Positions 34,532 to 44,157 of a stretch of DNA of 64,000 bases are shown one piece after another (positions within the stretch are counted from its first letter, which is position 1; each line of letters starts with the position of its first letter). The DNA is from a halophilic archaeon SHRA6 (GTDB taxonomy: Archaea > Halobacteriota > Halobacteria > Halobacteriales > Haloferacaceae), in the NCBI GenBank assembly GCA_005239175.1, contig SOPS01000004.1, forward strand, positions 372,001 to 436,000. The letters are read 5' to 3'. Under the pieces are notes generated by a model. That model saw only the letters and a list, made by a program, of their open reading frames with translations, searched no databases and was not told the origin of the DNA. Made by a program: the position numbers and the translations under genes.

Positions 34532-35803
34532 ATGCGTGCAGATCGGTCGGCTCCTGAACCCAAACCGGCGGAATCGACAACCGCCGCGAGTGCCCGGACG
34601 GTGATGCTCGCAGTCGTTGCGAGCACATTCTTCGTGGGCTTTGGCGGCGGAGTAGTGTTTCCGATTCTCCCGAATCTTGGCGCAGTGCTCGGGATCACGC
34701 CGTTCGTGGTTGGGATTATTCTGAGTGCAAACCGCTTCACGCGGCTGTTCATGAACGCACCGGCTGGCGTGTTGACCGATCGGTTTGGCACCAGAAAGCC
34801 GTTTGTCGCCGGACTGACGATCGAAGGACTCGCGACGTTGGGATACGTCGTCGCGATCCACGCGTCGGCTCCGGCAGCATGGTTCCTCTTCTCGCGGATT
34901 CTCTGGGGGGTCGGCAGCGCGCTGGTGTTTGCAACGGCGTACACGATCGTCGCCGACATCGCCGATCGTAAGTCCCGGGGAACGAGCATGGGACTTGTCC
35001 GTGGTGGGATCACCCTCGGATTCCCAACCGGGCTCGTTCTCGGCGGTGTTGTGAGCGAACTGTATGGGATCTCTGAGGCGTTCATCCTCGCAGCCGGGTT
35101 TGCGATGTTTGCGAGCCTCGTCGCGTTTTTCACCGTGCCGGAGACCCACGTCGACGAGGAAGACGAGACGGTGGGCCTCCTCGACATCGAGCTAACTATT
35201 CCCGCGGTCACGGTTGGGTTCGTAAACTTTGGGCTGTACTTCGCGTACATTGGGGCGCTTTTCGCCTCGCTTGTGTTGTTCTTGGAGGCATACGACATCG
35301 CAGTACTCGGCTTTGGGGCCCAGGGTAGCTCAGGCGTATTCATGGCGATTACAGTGCTCTCGGCGTCGGCGTTCATGATCGTCGGCGGGGCCCTCTCAGA
35401 TCGCTTCGGCTCCCGGGTGCCAACGCTGCTCGCGTTTATTGGCATCTCCTTCGTCGGCTTCCTCATCCTCACGGTGAGTGCGGATATCTACGCGCTGACG
35501 ATCGCCTGTCTGCTGATCGGAGCCGGGCAGGGCGGCACGAGCGGACCGCTCATCGCGCTCTTGGCGGATCTGACGCCGGACGATCGAATGGGCCGAGCGA
35601 TGGGGACGAACAACGTCTTCGGCGACCTCGGCGGCGGATTCGGCCCGGTGTTGACGCTGCCGGCGATCGACGCGATCGGATTCGCGCCCGTGTACGCTGC
35701 CTGTGCGGTGGTCCCGGTACTCGCTGGGATCGTGCTTCTGGCTGGTGTCCGACGCGAAACCGGCTCAGCGCTCCCGAACACTGATCTCGTCAACGCCGAC
35801 TGA
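34532..35803 (+). CDS. Major facilitator superfamily transporter
   Basis: 423 residues, twelve hydrophobic segments. The motif A between helices 2 and 3 reads GVLTDRFGTRKPFVAG and is repeated in the second half as GGALSDRFGSRVPTLL. The N-terminus is disordered and charged (RADRSAPEPKPAESTT). It is separated by one base from the MATE gene, so it belongs to the same operon and the same TetR control. Two different efflux pump families under one repressor suggest that the inducer may be exported by both routes. The substrate is unknown. Confidence 0.92.
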   Translation: MRADRSAPEPKPAESTTAASARTVMLAVVASTFFVGFGGGVVFPILPNLGAVLGITPFVVGIILSANRFTRLFMNAPAGVLTDRFGTRKPFVAGLTIEGLATLGYVVAIHASAPAAWFLFSRILWGVGSALVFATAYTIVADIADRKSRGTSMGLVRGGITLGFPTGLVLGGVVSELYGISEAFILAAGFAMFASLVAFFTVPETHVDEEDETVGLLDIELTIPAVTVGFVNFGLYFAYIGALFASLVLFLEAYDIAVLGFGAQGSSGVFMAITVLSASAFMIVGGALSDRFGSRVPTLLAFIGISFVGFLILTVSADIYALTIACLLIGAGQGGTSGPLIALLADLTPDDRMGRAMGTNNVFGDLGGGFGPVLTLPAIDAIGFAPVYAACAVVPVLAGIVLLAGVRRETGSALPNTDLVNAD

Positions 35804-35901
35804 CACTGGCGGCTTGCACGGGACTGACGAACCGTCGCTTCGGGAGTGCTGAACGAGATACTCGACACAAAATCAATAAAGGATCGGCAAGTACGCCCCA
35901 T

Positions 35902-36489
35902 ATGGCCCTCCACACGCGTCGAGCGTTCCTTACAGCGACAGCCGCGAGTGTCGCCACACTTGCGGGCTGTTCAGGCTCCGACGAGGCGAGCACGTCGGTC
36001 CCGCCAGACCCGGATGACGTAATCACCGACATCGAGTACGAAACCGTCCGATTCGATGTGACAGACGTTCTCGGCACTGCCGATGCGGATCAACCACGTG
36101 GATTCGTCTACCTCCGTTCGACAGCTGATGTCGACGAGCTCGAATTCAGTGCCGAACCGATCGACGGCGACGTTCCGATCGAGTTCCTCCGGGCGATCGA
36201 CTACGCCACCCACACCGGCCTCGTCGTCGAAACGGAGCTGTCAGCGTGTCACTATCATGTCCCCCAGTACGCGGAGTGGCGGGCGGAGGATCGCCTTGGC
36301 GTCCAGTTCTGCGGAACGATGCGTGATCCGTCTGTCGAGTGCGAGCTCGAAGATCGACACGCACAGATTACGGCCGTTTCTGTTCCGGTGACGCTCGATA
36401 CCGATCCCTCTGGGAGTGGCTTCGGCGTCAGCGGAAGCTGTGAGTTGCCGCCGGAACATCCCGCGGGTGACGAGGAGGATGGCCAATGA
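35902..36489 (+). CDS. Tat-exported lipoprotein of unknown function
   Basis: 195 residues. The twin-Arg signal HTRRAFLTATAASVATLAGC (Arg6-Arg7) ends in a lipobox LAGC with Cys23, so the product is exported folded and lipid-anchored outside. The mature domain is beta-rich with three or four Cys (CHYHVPQY, FCGTMRD, VECELED, SGSCELP) that may form disulfides or bind metal; the Cys-His-Tyr-His cluster is notable. It overlaps the next lipoprotein gene as ATGA. No family was recognised. Confidence 0.75.
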   Translation: MALHTRRAFLTATAASVATLAGCSGSDEASTSVPPDPDDVITDIEYETVRFDVTDVLGTADADQPRGFVYLRSTADVDELEFSAEPIDGDVPIEFLRAIDYATHTGLVVETELSACHYHVPQYAEWRAEDRLGVQFCGTMRDPSVECELEDRHAQITAVSVPVTLDTDPSGSGFGVSGSCELPPEHPAGDEEDGQ

Positions 36490-37787
36490 ATAGTGGGCCC
36501 TCCCGCCGTCGGATGCTTGGTGCGATCGGAACCGCTGTTGGTGTGTCGATCGCTGGCTGCCTGTTCGAGGACGGTCCCGAGCCGATCGACGCAGAATACA
36601 GGGATCTGACGGAGATCGCCTCAATGGACGTCCCCGAACTGGCTGAGCCCTTTCCTCTCGAGGTCGATACAGTGTACGTCGAAAGCGAGGTCGAGCGCGT
36701 CGAGTCACGTCTCAGTGAGATACCAGCATCGCTTGAGGCCGAGATTCCGAACGAGGCTGTTCGACAGTATATTGGCCACGAACGCAAAGGCGCACGTCAA
36801 AACCTCAATCGTGCCGACGATCAAGATACGAACCTCGGACGGTTGGGGCCGCTACGGAGCGCTCGCGGCGATGGTGCGGAAGCTAATGGTGCGTATCGCG
36901 CAGCTCGCGGTGAACTGACCCGAGAGGAAGTAACCCCCAGGCTTACCGAGCTCCAAGAACGGGCAGCCGGACGCGCCGCATCACTCAATGTGGAGGGGAG
37001 TGATCCTCGTGAGGCCATACCCATCTACGATCAGATCGAAGGCTGGTTGGGTGCTGCAACGCGGGCACTCGATCGCCCGGACCCTCCGTCTGAAGTCTCG
37101 ACAGTCGAGGCCGTCGGAGAACTCTCTGGACGGGCCGGATTTGTACGGGCTGCGACTAACGACGCAATGCACCTCATCGAGAGACATCGCGAAGCCGTCC
37201 GCGATCCAGAACCGTTCGGAGATGCGATCGAGCAGGCGGTTGATGCCATGGATGAGGAGATCACGAACCGAGCCGAGAGCCTCCCCGACGATCCAAACGG
37301 CGAGACGTTGTTCGACGCTGAGACCGATGGGACGCCGCGAACACACGCCGCCGAGCGCGCGACGAGGCTGGTCCAGCGCTCTGTAGAACAGGTTCACGAT
37401 CTCGAGCCACAGAGTGCACGCCGATTCATCGCCGCGTTACGGGCGCTCTGTGATCTCCGAATGGTCGATCGGCTCCGCACAGTCGTCGAAGAGGGTGGGC
37501 TTGCTCGCCCTGAGAACGCAACAGCGGTCGAAAGCGCGAGAGCCGACGCAATCGAATCGATCGAAGACGCGCGGGCGACGGCCGATTCCGATGCACGATA
37601 TCTGTTTGAAGGACAGTTGTCAAATACGATCCGTAGGATACACCGAGGCGACGACGAAATCGAACGGCATGCCGAACGAAGCGTCGAACAAGCAGCACTC
37701 CGATCGATCGCTGAATATGCGATCGCCGATGCAAGAGCGACTGTGGTCAACGATGCCGTCAGTCAGGCGATCGACGCGCTCGAATAA
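36486..37787 (+). CDS. Tat-exported lipoprotein, helical, unknown function
   Basis: 433 residues. Tat signal SRRRMLGAIGTAVGVSIAGC with lipobox IAGC (Cys25). The mature part is almost all helical (many Ala, Glu, Arg), like a long helical bundle, with no Cys after the lipobox Cys except ALCDLRMVD near residue 320. It overlaps the preceding gene by four bases, so the two lipoproteins probably form a complex on the outer face. The final codons and stop lie in a 25-base tandem repeat. Function is unknown. Confidence 0.75.
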   Translation: MNSGPSRRRMLGAIGTAVGVSIAGCLFEDGPEPIDAEYRDLTEIASMDVPELAEPFPLEVDTVYVESEVERVESRLSEIPASLEAEIPNEAVRQYIGHERKGARQNLNRADDQDTNLGRLGPLRSARGDGAEANGAYRAARGELTREEVTPRLTELQERAAGRAASLNVEGSDPREAIPIYDQIEGWLGAATRALDRPDPPSEVSTVEAVGELSGRAGFVRAATNDAMHLIERHREAVRDPEPFGDAIEQAVDAMDEEITNRAESLPDDPNGETLFDAETDGTPRTHAAERATRLVQRSVEQVHDLEPQSARRFIAALRALCDLRMVDRLRTVVEEGGLARPENATAVESARADAIESIEDARATADSDARYLFEGQLSNTIRRIHRGDDEIERHAERSVEQAALRSIAEYAIADARATVVNDAVSQAIDALE

Positions 37788-37825
37788 TCAGGCGATCGAC
37801 GCGCTCGAATAATCAGGCGATCGAC
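37763..37825. repeat. 25-base tandem repeat spanning the stop of the lipoprotein gene
   Basis: Unit 1 (37763-37787) includes the last seven codons and the TAA; unit 2 (37788-37812) is identical, and 13 bases of a third copy follow (37813-37825). Perfect identity indicates recent duplication; the extra copies all lie outside the coding frame. Confidence 0.92.
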
Positions 37826-37839
37826 TCCGACGACGCAGA

Positions 37840-38340
37840 TCAACCCTCGTAACCGTCTTCGCGGGCTGGGATCGGCGGACTCGATTTGGTTGGCTCCTCG
37901 TCGAATACGTACAAGATTGTGAGAACGATCGCTGCAGCGATCTCAAATACCTTCGAAATCGCGGCTGTCGTCTCGACCGACAGATGCGTAATCATCAGTT
38001 CGACAAATCCCATGTCGTAGTGGAGGCCGTCGCCGCCGAGTCCCCACGGCCAGAACGCGCCGTGGCCCAACACGGTGTGCCACGCGGCGTAGCCAGCGAT
38101 GTAGCCGAGCATAAGCGCAATCCCGACCAGGTACAGCGGCCGGGGATTCGCCCCGTCGAGTACCCGTGCGATCCCGAGGACGATCGCGGTTCCCGACAGC
38201 ACGAATACCGGCGGACGCGGATCGTGGACGATGCCGATCTGGATCTGGGTGACGAGCCGCGGGAATCCCCAGTACAGATGGGTCGCTGCCACGGCCAACA
38301 ACAGCCCGGCGGCGAGGTATCGAAGCCCGGAAACGTTCAT
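37840..38340 (-). CDS. Multi-spanning membrane protein of unknown function
   Basis: 166 residues with four or five membrane helices: YLAAGLLLAVAATHLYW, FVLSGTAIVLGIARVL, PLYLVGIALMLGYIAGYAAWH and SKVFEIAAAIVLTILYVF. Several His and Trp residues (THLYWGFPR, AAWHTVLGHGAFWPWG) lie at membrane borders and could bind haem or metal, but no family was recognised. Convergent with the lipoprotein gene; close to kynU on the same strand but 40 bases downstream of it. Confidence 0.7.
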   Translation of the reverse strand: MNVSGLRYLAAGLLLAVAATHLYWGFPRLVTQIQIGIVHDPRPPVFVLSGTAIVLGIARVLDGANPRPLYLVGIALMLGYIAGYAAWHTVLGHGAFWPWGLGGDGLHYDMGFVELMITHLSVETTAAISKVFEIAAAIVLTILYVFDEEPTKSSPPIPAREDGYEG

Positions 38341-38379
38341 TGCCGTTGGTTAGGACGGCGGGCACCTGAGGGTTTCTTT

Positions 38380-39693
38380 TCAGGTTACGCCATCTGGCGT
38401 TTGGATCTCAGACAGTGACTCCTCAGTCGCGATCGATCGGATCTCTTCGACGACGTCCCACACGTCGACGAATCGGGTATACAGCGGCGATGGACAGACG
38501 CGAACGACGTTCGGTGGCCGGAAGTCAACGATCACGCCTCGGTCGCGCAACACGGTAGCCAGTGCCGCCGCCTCAGGGTGTTCGACTGCGACGTGGCCAC
38601 CTCGACGATCCGGTGCTCTCGGTGTCCCGATCGAGAACGTGTCATCCAGGCGTTCGTCGACGAGTTCTATGAGGTAGTCGGTGAGCGCGATCGACTTCGC
38701 GCGGATGCGATCGATTCCCGCCTCCTCGAGTATCGACAGCGATCCCTCGAGCGGCGCTGCCGAGAGCATCGAAACGGTCCCGATCTGCCACGCGCCGGCG
38801 TCCGCTGCAGGCGTAAACGTCTGATTCATCTCGAACTGTGTCGCCTTCTCGTGGCCCCACCAGCCGGCGAGCGCCGGCTCGGTGCCAAAGTGCGTCTTGT
38901 TGACGTAGAGTCCCGCCAGCGAGCCGGGTCCCGCGTTGAGATACTTGTACGTACACCAGACCGCGAAGTCGACACCGTGGCCCGAGAAGTCGTGGGGGAC
39001 GACGCCGATCGAGTGCGCACAGTCGAAGCCCGCGTACGCGCCATGATCGTGTGCAGCCTGGGTGATTGCTTCAATGTCGAATAGCTGCCCGCTGCGATAC
39101 AGCACGCCCGGCATGAAGACAATCCCCACGTCCGGGTTGGACTCGATTGCCTCGACAATCGCGTCGGTTTCGATTGTCCGGCCATCCGCGCTCTCGACGC
39201 GTCGAAGCTTCTCGTCGGGGTCGATCCCACGCTGGCGCAGTTGGGCCGCGATCGCGTAGTGATCCGTTGGAAAGTCGAGTTCGTTGACCAGGACGGCCGG
39301 CTCCGCGTCTGGACCGTCCCCACGGCGGATCTCGTCGATGAACGTGCCGATCAGGGTGTGGATGTTCACCGTTGTTGAATTGGCGACGACAACTTCCTCG
39401 GGTTCTGCGCCCACAAGCGGCGCGAGCCGATCGCCGAGGTATTCGCCGTAGGTAAACCACGACGGGTCCGTGTCGGTCCAGCCGCGAATCGCCTTGGTGC
39501 GCCACTCGTCGACGACCCGATCGAGCGTTTCTTCGGCGTCTTCGGAGAGCAACCCAAGCGAGTTACCGTCCATGTACTGTTCCTCGTCGGGGATGTGGAA
39601 CCGATCGCGGAGATGCGAAAGGTCGTCCGTCTCGTCGCGGTCAACTGCACCGAAACGCGTGTACGTGCCGGTGTGGTCCTCTCGATCGCCCAT
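38380..39693 (-). CDS. kynU: Kynureninase
   Basis: 437 residues from ATG 39693; a TTG two codons upstream is not needed. Conserved parts are YMDGNSLGLLS near the N-terminus, VANSTTVNIHTLIGTF, LVNELDFPTDHYA, VLYRSGQLFDIEAIT, GFDCAHSIGVVPHDF (PLP-binding Asp) and AVWCTYKYLNAGPGSLAGLY with the PLP lysine at about 250. The enzyme hydrolyses L-kynurenine to anthranilate and alanine. No kynurenine formamidase or tryptophan dioxygenase lies in the window, so the full pathway cannot be confirmed here. Confidence 0.93.
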   Translation of the reverse strand: MGDREDHTGTYTRFGAVDRDETDDLSHLRDRFHIPDEEQYMDGNSLGLLSEDAEETLDRVVDEWRTKAIRGWTDTDPSWFTYGEYLGDRLAPLVGAEPEEVVVANSTTVNIHTLIGTFIDEIRRGDGPDAEPAVLVNELDFPTDHYAIAAQLRQRGIDPDEKLRRVESADGRTIETDAIVEAIESNPDVGIVFMPGVLYRSGQLFDIEAITQAAHDHGAYAGFDCAHSIGVVPHDFSGHGVDFAVWCTYKYLNAGPGSLAGLYVNKTHFGTEPALAGWWGHEKATQFEMNQTFTPAADAGAWQIGTVSMLSAAPLEGSLSILEEAGIDRIRAKSIALTDYLIELVDERLDDTFSIGTPRAPDRRGGHVAVEHPEAAALATVLRDRGVIVDFRPPNVVRVCPSPLYTRFVDVWDVVEEIRSIATEESLSEIQTPDGVT

Positions 39694-39890
39694 ACACAAA
39701 ACGCGCGGCCTAGAGTCAAACGTGTTACTCTGTTACTCCTCCGAGATGCCCACTCATTGCAGTTCACTCGGATACGCCGATCATCGTGAGCAACGGGACC
39801 GGTAGGCGGACGCTAACGATTTTGCTGGTATTCGCTTGCCGAAGCGCTGACACGGTAAGAACTATCGCCGCGGAAACCGGGAGTACACGT

Positions 39891-41009
39891 ATGACAGGAT
39901 TCTCCGCTCGGGTCGAGCGGATTTCGATCAGCGGTATTCGAGAAGTCTTCGAAGCAGCCGGCGAGGATGCGATCAACCTCGGGTTGGGCCAGCCGGACTT
40001 TCAGACCCCCGAACACGCCAGACAGGCGGCGATCGACGCGATCAACTCGGGGCTCGCAGACGAGTACACAGAAAACAAAGGTATCGAATCGCTCAGAGAA
40101 GCGATCGCCGCGAAACACGAGGCCGATCAGGGAATCGATCTCGATCCGTCGAACGTGATCGCCACTGCCGGCGGCAGCGAAGCGCTGCACATCGCGCTCG
40201 AAGCACACGTCGACGCCGGTGAGGAGGTCATTATCCCCGATCCAGGGTTCGTCTCCTACGATGCGCTCACGAAACTTGCTGGCGGTGAACCTGTTCCAGT
40301 TCCGCTTCGAGATGACCTAACGATCGACCCCGAAGCGATCGAAGCAGCGATCACCGAGGACACGGCGGCGTTCGTGGTCAACAGCCCCGGCAATCCGACC
40401 GGTGCGGTCTCACCGAAAGCAGACATTGAAGCGTTCGCACGGATCGCAGACGAACACGACGTACTCTGTCTCTCCGATGAGGTCTACGAGTACACTGTCT
40501 TCGAGGGCGAACACTACTCGCCGATCGAGTTCGCCGACACCGACAACGTTGTCGTGGTCAACTCCGCGTCGAAACTGTACTCGATGACCGGCTGGCGGCT
40601 TGGCTGGGTGTACGGCGCTGAACCTCGCGTCGAGCGGATGCTCCGAGTTCACCAGTACGCTCAGGCCTGTGCCAGTGCGCCCGCACAGTACGCCGCTGAG
40701 GCTGCCCTGACCGGTCCGCAGGACATCGTCGGCGAGATGACCGACTCCTTCGAGCGTCGCCGGGACATTCTGCTCGAGGGGCTCGAATCACACGGGATCC
40801 ACGTGCCAACGCCACAGGGGGCATTCTACGCGATGCCCGAGGTTCCCGAGGGATTCGTTGACGAGTGCATCGATCGGGGCGTTATCGTTGTCCCCGGCGA
40901 GGCCTTTGGCGACCACGGCAGGGGCTACGCGCGAATCTCCTACGCAACCGACGAGGCGGAACTGCGTGAGGCAATAGCGATTATGGGCGAGGCGATCGAA
41001 GCGTTGTGA
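39891..41009 (+). CDS. Class I/II PLP-dependent aminotransferase
   Basis: 372 residues from ATG 39891; an upstream in-frame start adds 35 residues without homology. Motifs are NLGLGQPDFQTPEHARQAAI, NKGIESLREAIAAKH, VVNSPGNPTGAV (PLP Asn), CLSDEVYEYTVFEG, the Schiff-base Lys228 in VNSASKLYSMTGWRLGW and ARISYATDEAEL with the carboxylate-binding Arg. The closest group is the archaeal aspartate/aromatic aminotransferases; the exact amino donor is undecided. It is divergent from kynU, so a link with aromatic amino acid breakdown is possible but speculative. Confidence 0.92.
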   Translation: MTGFSARVERISISGIREVFEAAGEDAINLGLGQPDFQTPEHARQAAIDAINSGLADEYTENKGIESLREAIAAKHEADQGIDLDPSNVIATAGGSEALHIALEAHVDAGEEVIIPDPGFVSYDALTKLAGGEPVPVPLRDDLTIDPEAIEAAITEDTAAFVVNSPGNPTGAVSPKADIEAFARIADEHDVLCLSDEVYEYTVFEGEHYSPIEFADTDNVVVVNSASKLYSMTGWRLGWVYGAEPRVERMLRVHQYAQACASAPAQYAAEAALTGPQDIVGEMTDSFERRRDILLEGLESHGIHVPTPQGAFYAMPEVPEGFVDECIDRGVIVVPGEAFGDHGRGYARISYATDEAELREAIAIMGEAIEAL

Positions 41010-41025
41010 TTCGGCTCGGCCGAAA

Positions 41026-41709
41026 TCAGGCCCGCCGCAGTCGATCGGCTGTTACGTCTATCGATCGACTATAGTGGACGATCGGCTTGCCCGCGGGTTG
41101 CTCGAATCCTTCAGCTTCAAACAGGGTGTTCGATCGAATCTCGATTTCGCCGTCCTGCAGCGGCCACGGGTCGTGATTTATCTCCCCGTAGTACAGCCGA
41201 TTGCCCGCGGCGTAGAATCGATAGTTTTCGACGAGAAACGCCGCGAGCGATCCCGGTTCAGCGTGATAGACCTCGCTCGTTGGTCGATAAGTTGCACGGA
41301 ACCGCGCCGGCGGGACGCCGTCGTGAGTCCGATGGCTGGCGATCGTCACCGTCTCGCCGTCACGAACCATTGACATCTCCGCGGCATAGTACGGCAGCGC
41401 AAAGAGCCGACGGGCGAGCGCGACGCTGAGTCGATCGTCCGCATCAAGGTTAAAAAAGTAGACACCTGGCCCTCGTGGCCCCTCAACATACGTCCGGAGA
41501 TTCAGTTCGGGAAACGATCGCCCGATCGGCACTCCACGGACGCCGATTTCGGCCATCTCGAACGGGACGATTCCCAGCCAGGCATCGCCATCGTAGGTCC
41601 GAACCGAGAGTCGATCGGGGAGGCGGTCGCTGACCAGTTCGGGCGCGATCGGCCAGTGAGCGAACAGCGCATCCCGCCACTGCATCCGGAGGATCGAAGA
41701 ACCCAACAC
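41026..41709 (-). CDS. YqjF/DUF2071 family protein
   Basis: 227 residues, starting with GTG at 41709; an ATG lies at 41685 (codon 9). The family pattern MQWRDALFAHWPIAPELVSD, LSVRTYDGDAWLGIVPFEMA, NLRTYVEGPRGPGVYFFNLD and FLVENYRFYAAG is complete. DUF2071 proteins are found in bacteria and haloarchaea and have an acetoacetate-decarboxylase-like fold; no activity is established. It converges on the aminotransferase gene with 16 bases between. Confidence 0.87.
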   Translation of the reverse strand: MLGSSILRMQWRDALFAHWPIAPELVSDRLPDRLSVRTYDGDAWLGIVPFEMAEIGVRGVPIGRSFPELNLRTYVEGPRGPGVYFFNLDADDRLSVALARRLFALPYYAAEMSMVRDGETVTIASHRTHDGVPPARFRATYRPTSEVYHAEPGSLAAFLVENYRFYAAGNRLYYGEINHDPWPLQDGEIEIRSNTLFEAEGFEQPAGKPIVHYSRSIDVTADRLRRA

Positions 41710-41807
41710 AGCTGAAAATACGGGCTGTGGCCTCTTGATTCGCGCGTTCTATCGGCAAAAAATTGAGTCGGTTGGGCGGGTCCGAGGAGTTCTCGGCGCG
41801 GCGTCAA

Positions 41808-43937
41808 TCAGTCGTCTGCAGGCTCGGCCGCCGAGCCGTCGCCGACTGTAATGGCGATTTCAGCCGCCGCAGCTTTGTACTCGGGAATCTTCGCTCGATC
41901 GTCGAGCACGTCGTTGGTGAGCCGGTTCGCCGACGCGGCGGCAAAGTGCGGCGTGGTCCAGACGACACCCTCTTTTGTGTCTTCTGTCACCTGGGCTTTG
42001 ACTTCGATCGCCCCGCGGCGGGACTTCAGCGTCACCATGTCGCCGTCCTCGATACCGTAATGCTCTGCGTCGGTCGGGTGAACGTCGACGAAGTTCTCCG
42101 GTTGCTGGCGGTTCAGCGTCGGCGATCGACGGCTCATGGTGCCGGTGTTGTAGTGCTCTTCGAGACGCCCGGTCGTGAGCAAGAGCGGGTACTCTTCGTC
42201 CGGAACCTCTGCTGGCGGCTGGTGGCGAACACCTTCGATCTGGCCGAGCCCACTCTCGGTTTCGAATCCGTCCTCGTAGAGGAACAGGTCACCTTCGTCG
42301 CCGGGTTCGTAACACGGCCAGTGGATGCCCTCCTCGCCAAGAGAGTCGTAGGTCATGCCGTGGTAGCTCGGACAGACCTGTCTGAGTTCCTCGAAGACGG
42401 CCTCTACATCCTCGAATCGGAATTTCTCTTCTTCGAAGAGGCGGCTCCCGATCTCCATCAGGATATCGAGATCGTGTTTCGTGTTCTCGTGAACCTTATC
42501 CACCCCACGCATCCGTTGGACGCGGCGATCGGTGTTCGTGACAGTGCCGCCGCGCTCGGCCCACGTGGTTGCAGGCAGGATCACGTCCGCGAACTTCGCG
42601 GTTTCCGTCATGAAGATGTCCTGGACGGCGATGAACTCGAGCTCCTCGAGGCGTTTTTCGACCTGATTGCCGTCAGGCTCGCTCATGACAGGGTTTTCGC
42701 CCATGATGAATAGCCCCTGGATCGACTTGCCGGCTTCGTGGGAGATCTCCACGTTGGTGAGGCCAGGCTCGTCGGGTATCTCGAATCCCCATACTTCTTC
42801 GACGGATTTGCGGGCCTCGTCGTCGTCGACCAGCTGATAGCCCGGCAGAACGTTCGGCATCGCACCGACGTCGCAGGTCCCCTGGACGTTGTTCTGTCCG
42901 CGGAGCGGGTTGACGCCCGTTCCTGGTCGGCCGAGGTTCCCAGTGATCAACGCGAGATTGATCTCGTTTTGGACGTTGTCGACGCCGCAGGTGTGCTGGC
43001 TCATCCCCATGCCGGTGAAGATGGCCGAGTTGTTCGCCATTGCGTACTTTTCGGCGGCGAGTTCGATGTCTTCGAGCGGGACACCGCACTCTTCAGCGGC
43101 GGCTTCCTTGTCGAAGTCTTCGAGCGTCTCCTTGAGGTGTTCAAAGCCTTCAGTGCGCGCTTCGATGAACTCCTCGTCGATCCAGCCCTTCTCGGGTTCT
43201 TCCTCGTGGCGTTCGAGGATCGTCTTGATGACGATGTTGAGAAGCGGGATGTCGGTTCCCGGCTTGAGCTGGAGATGCATGTGTCGATCGGTCTCGTCGA
43301 TCTTGAACGATCGGGTCGTCTTGTTCGCGTGTGGATCGACCTGAATGACCGTTGCGCCCTCCAGTACTGCCTGTCGGAAGTACTGGCTGTTGGCGATCGG
43401 GTGCTGCTCGCCGGGGTTCGCGCCCTGGATCCAGAAGACGTCAGCAGCCTCCTCGAGGTCTTCCATGCTGTTTGTCATCGCACCCGCGCCGAGGCTCGTT
43501 CGCAGCGCCCAGACGGTTGAGGCGTGACACATTCGGGTGCAGTTGTCGACGTTGTTGGTCCCGTAGCGCCGGGCGAGTTTCTGCAGGAGGTAGTTCTCCT
43601 CGTTCATCGTCTTCGAGGAGCCGAAAAAGCCCATCGCGTCGGGGTTGTACTCATCACGGATCCGAGTCATCTCGGAGGTGATTTTCTCGTAGGCCTCTTC
43701 CCACGTGGCCTCACGGAACTCGCCGTCTTCTTTGATCAGTGGATCGGTTAGCCGATCCTCGTGATCGACGACCTGCGTCGCCGCGCCGCCTTTGATGCAG
43801 ATCCGGCCTTCATTGACGGGCGCGTCACCCCACGGCATGAACTGCACGTCGCCGGGTTCTTCGCCCTGTTTGACCTGAATCCCACAACCGACACCGCAGT
43901 ATGGGCAGATCGTCTTTACTGGTTCCTCACTAGACAT
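41808..43937 (-). CDS. fdhA: Formate dehydrogenase alpha subunit (molybdopterin oxidoreductase)
   Basis: 709 residues from ATG 43937 (GTG at 43946 is possible). The N-terminal [4Fe-4S] ligands are Cys11, Cys14, Cys18 and Cys47 (CPYCGVGC and RICIKGG). The active site reads NNVDNCTRMCHASTV, aligning with the Sec140-His141 of E. coli FdhF: here Cys137-His138. Molybdopterin segments WIQGANPGEQHP, GNLGRPGTGVNPLRGQNN and GRLEEHYNTGTMSRR follow, and a C-terminal DUF of the Mopterin-binding beta barrel (about 590-700). It oxidises formate to CO2. No beta subunit, electron-transfer partner or fdhD lies in the window. The pterin enzyme and aldehyde oxidoreductase neighbours suggest a C1 redox module. 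Confidence 0.92.
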   Translation of the reverse strand: MSSEEPVKTICPYCGVGCGIQVKQGEEPGDVQFMPWGDAPVNEGRICIKGGAATQVVDHEDRLTDPLIKEDGEFREATWEEAYEKITSEMTRIRDEYNPDAMGFFGSSKTMNEENYLLQKLARRYGTNNVDNCTRMCHASTVWALRTSLGAGAMTNSMEDLEEAADVFWIQGANPGEQHPIANSQYFRQAVLEGATVIQVDPHANKTTRSFKIDETDRHMHLQLKPGTDIPLLNIVIKTILERHEEEPEKGWIDEEFIEARTEGFEHLKETLEDFDKEAAAEECGVPLEDIELAAEKYAMANNSAIFTGMGMSQHTCGVDNVQNEINLALITGNLGRPGTGVNPLRGQNNVQGTCDVGAMPNVLPGYQLVDDDEARKSVEEVWGFEIPDEPGLTNVEISHEAGKSIQGLFIMGENPVMSEPDGNQVEKRLEELEFIAVQDIFMTETAKFADVILPATTWAERGGTVTNTDRRVQRMRGVDKVHENTKHDLDILMEIGSRLFEEEKFRFEDVEAVFEELRQVCPSYHGMTYDSLGEEGIHWPCYEPGDEGDLFLYEDGFETESGLGQIEGVRHQPPAEVPDEEYPLLLTTGRLEEHYNTGTMSRRSPTLNRQQPENFVDVHPTDAEHYGIEDGDMVTLKSRRGAIEVKAQVTEDTKEGVVWTTPHFAAASANRLTNDVLDDRAKIPEYKAAAAEIAITVGDGSAAEPADD

Positions 43938-44157
43938 GTGAATCACCTGTGTTGGACACGTTCATATGACAACGATTGCGAGCCACTGTGTATGAATGTG
44001 TCGATAAGCAACATTCCTGACAATTCTTGGAATCAAGAAACTCACAGATAGCGCTCGTGTGTAGGAAACATTCACACACCACGCTCAGCTGTTCGGTCTC
44101 CGAGACACCTACCCTTACGAAGGAGCATTCTTTCCCGCATGAGTGTATACGTGGTGT

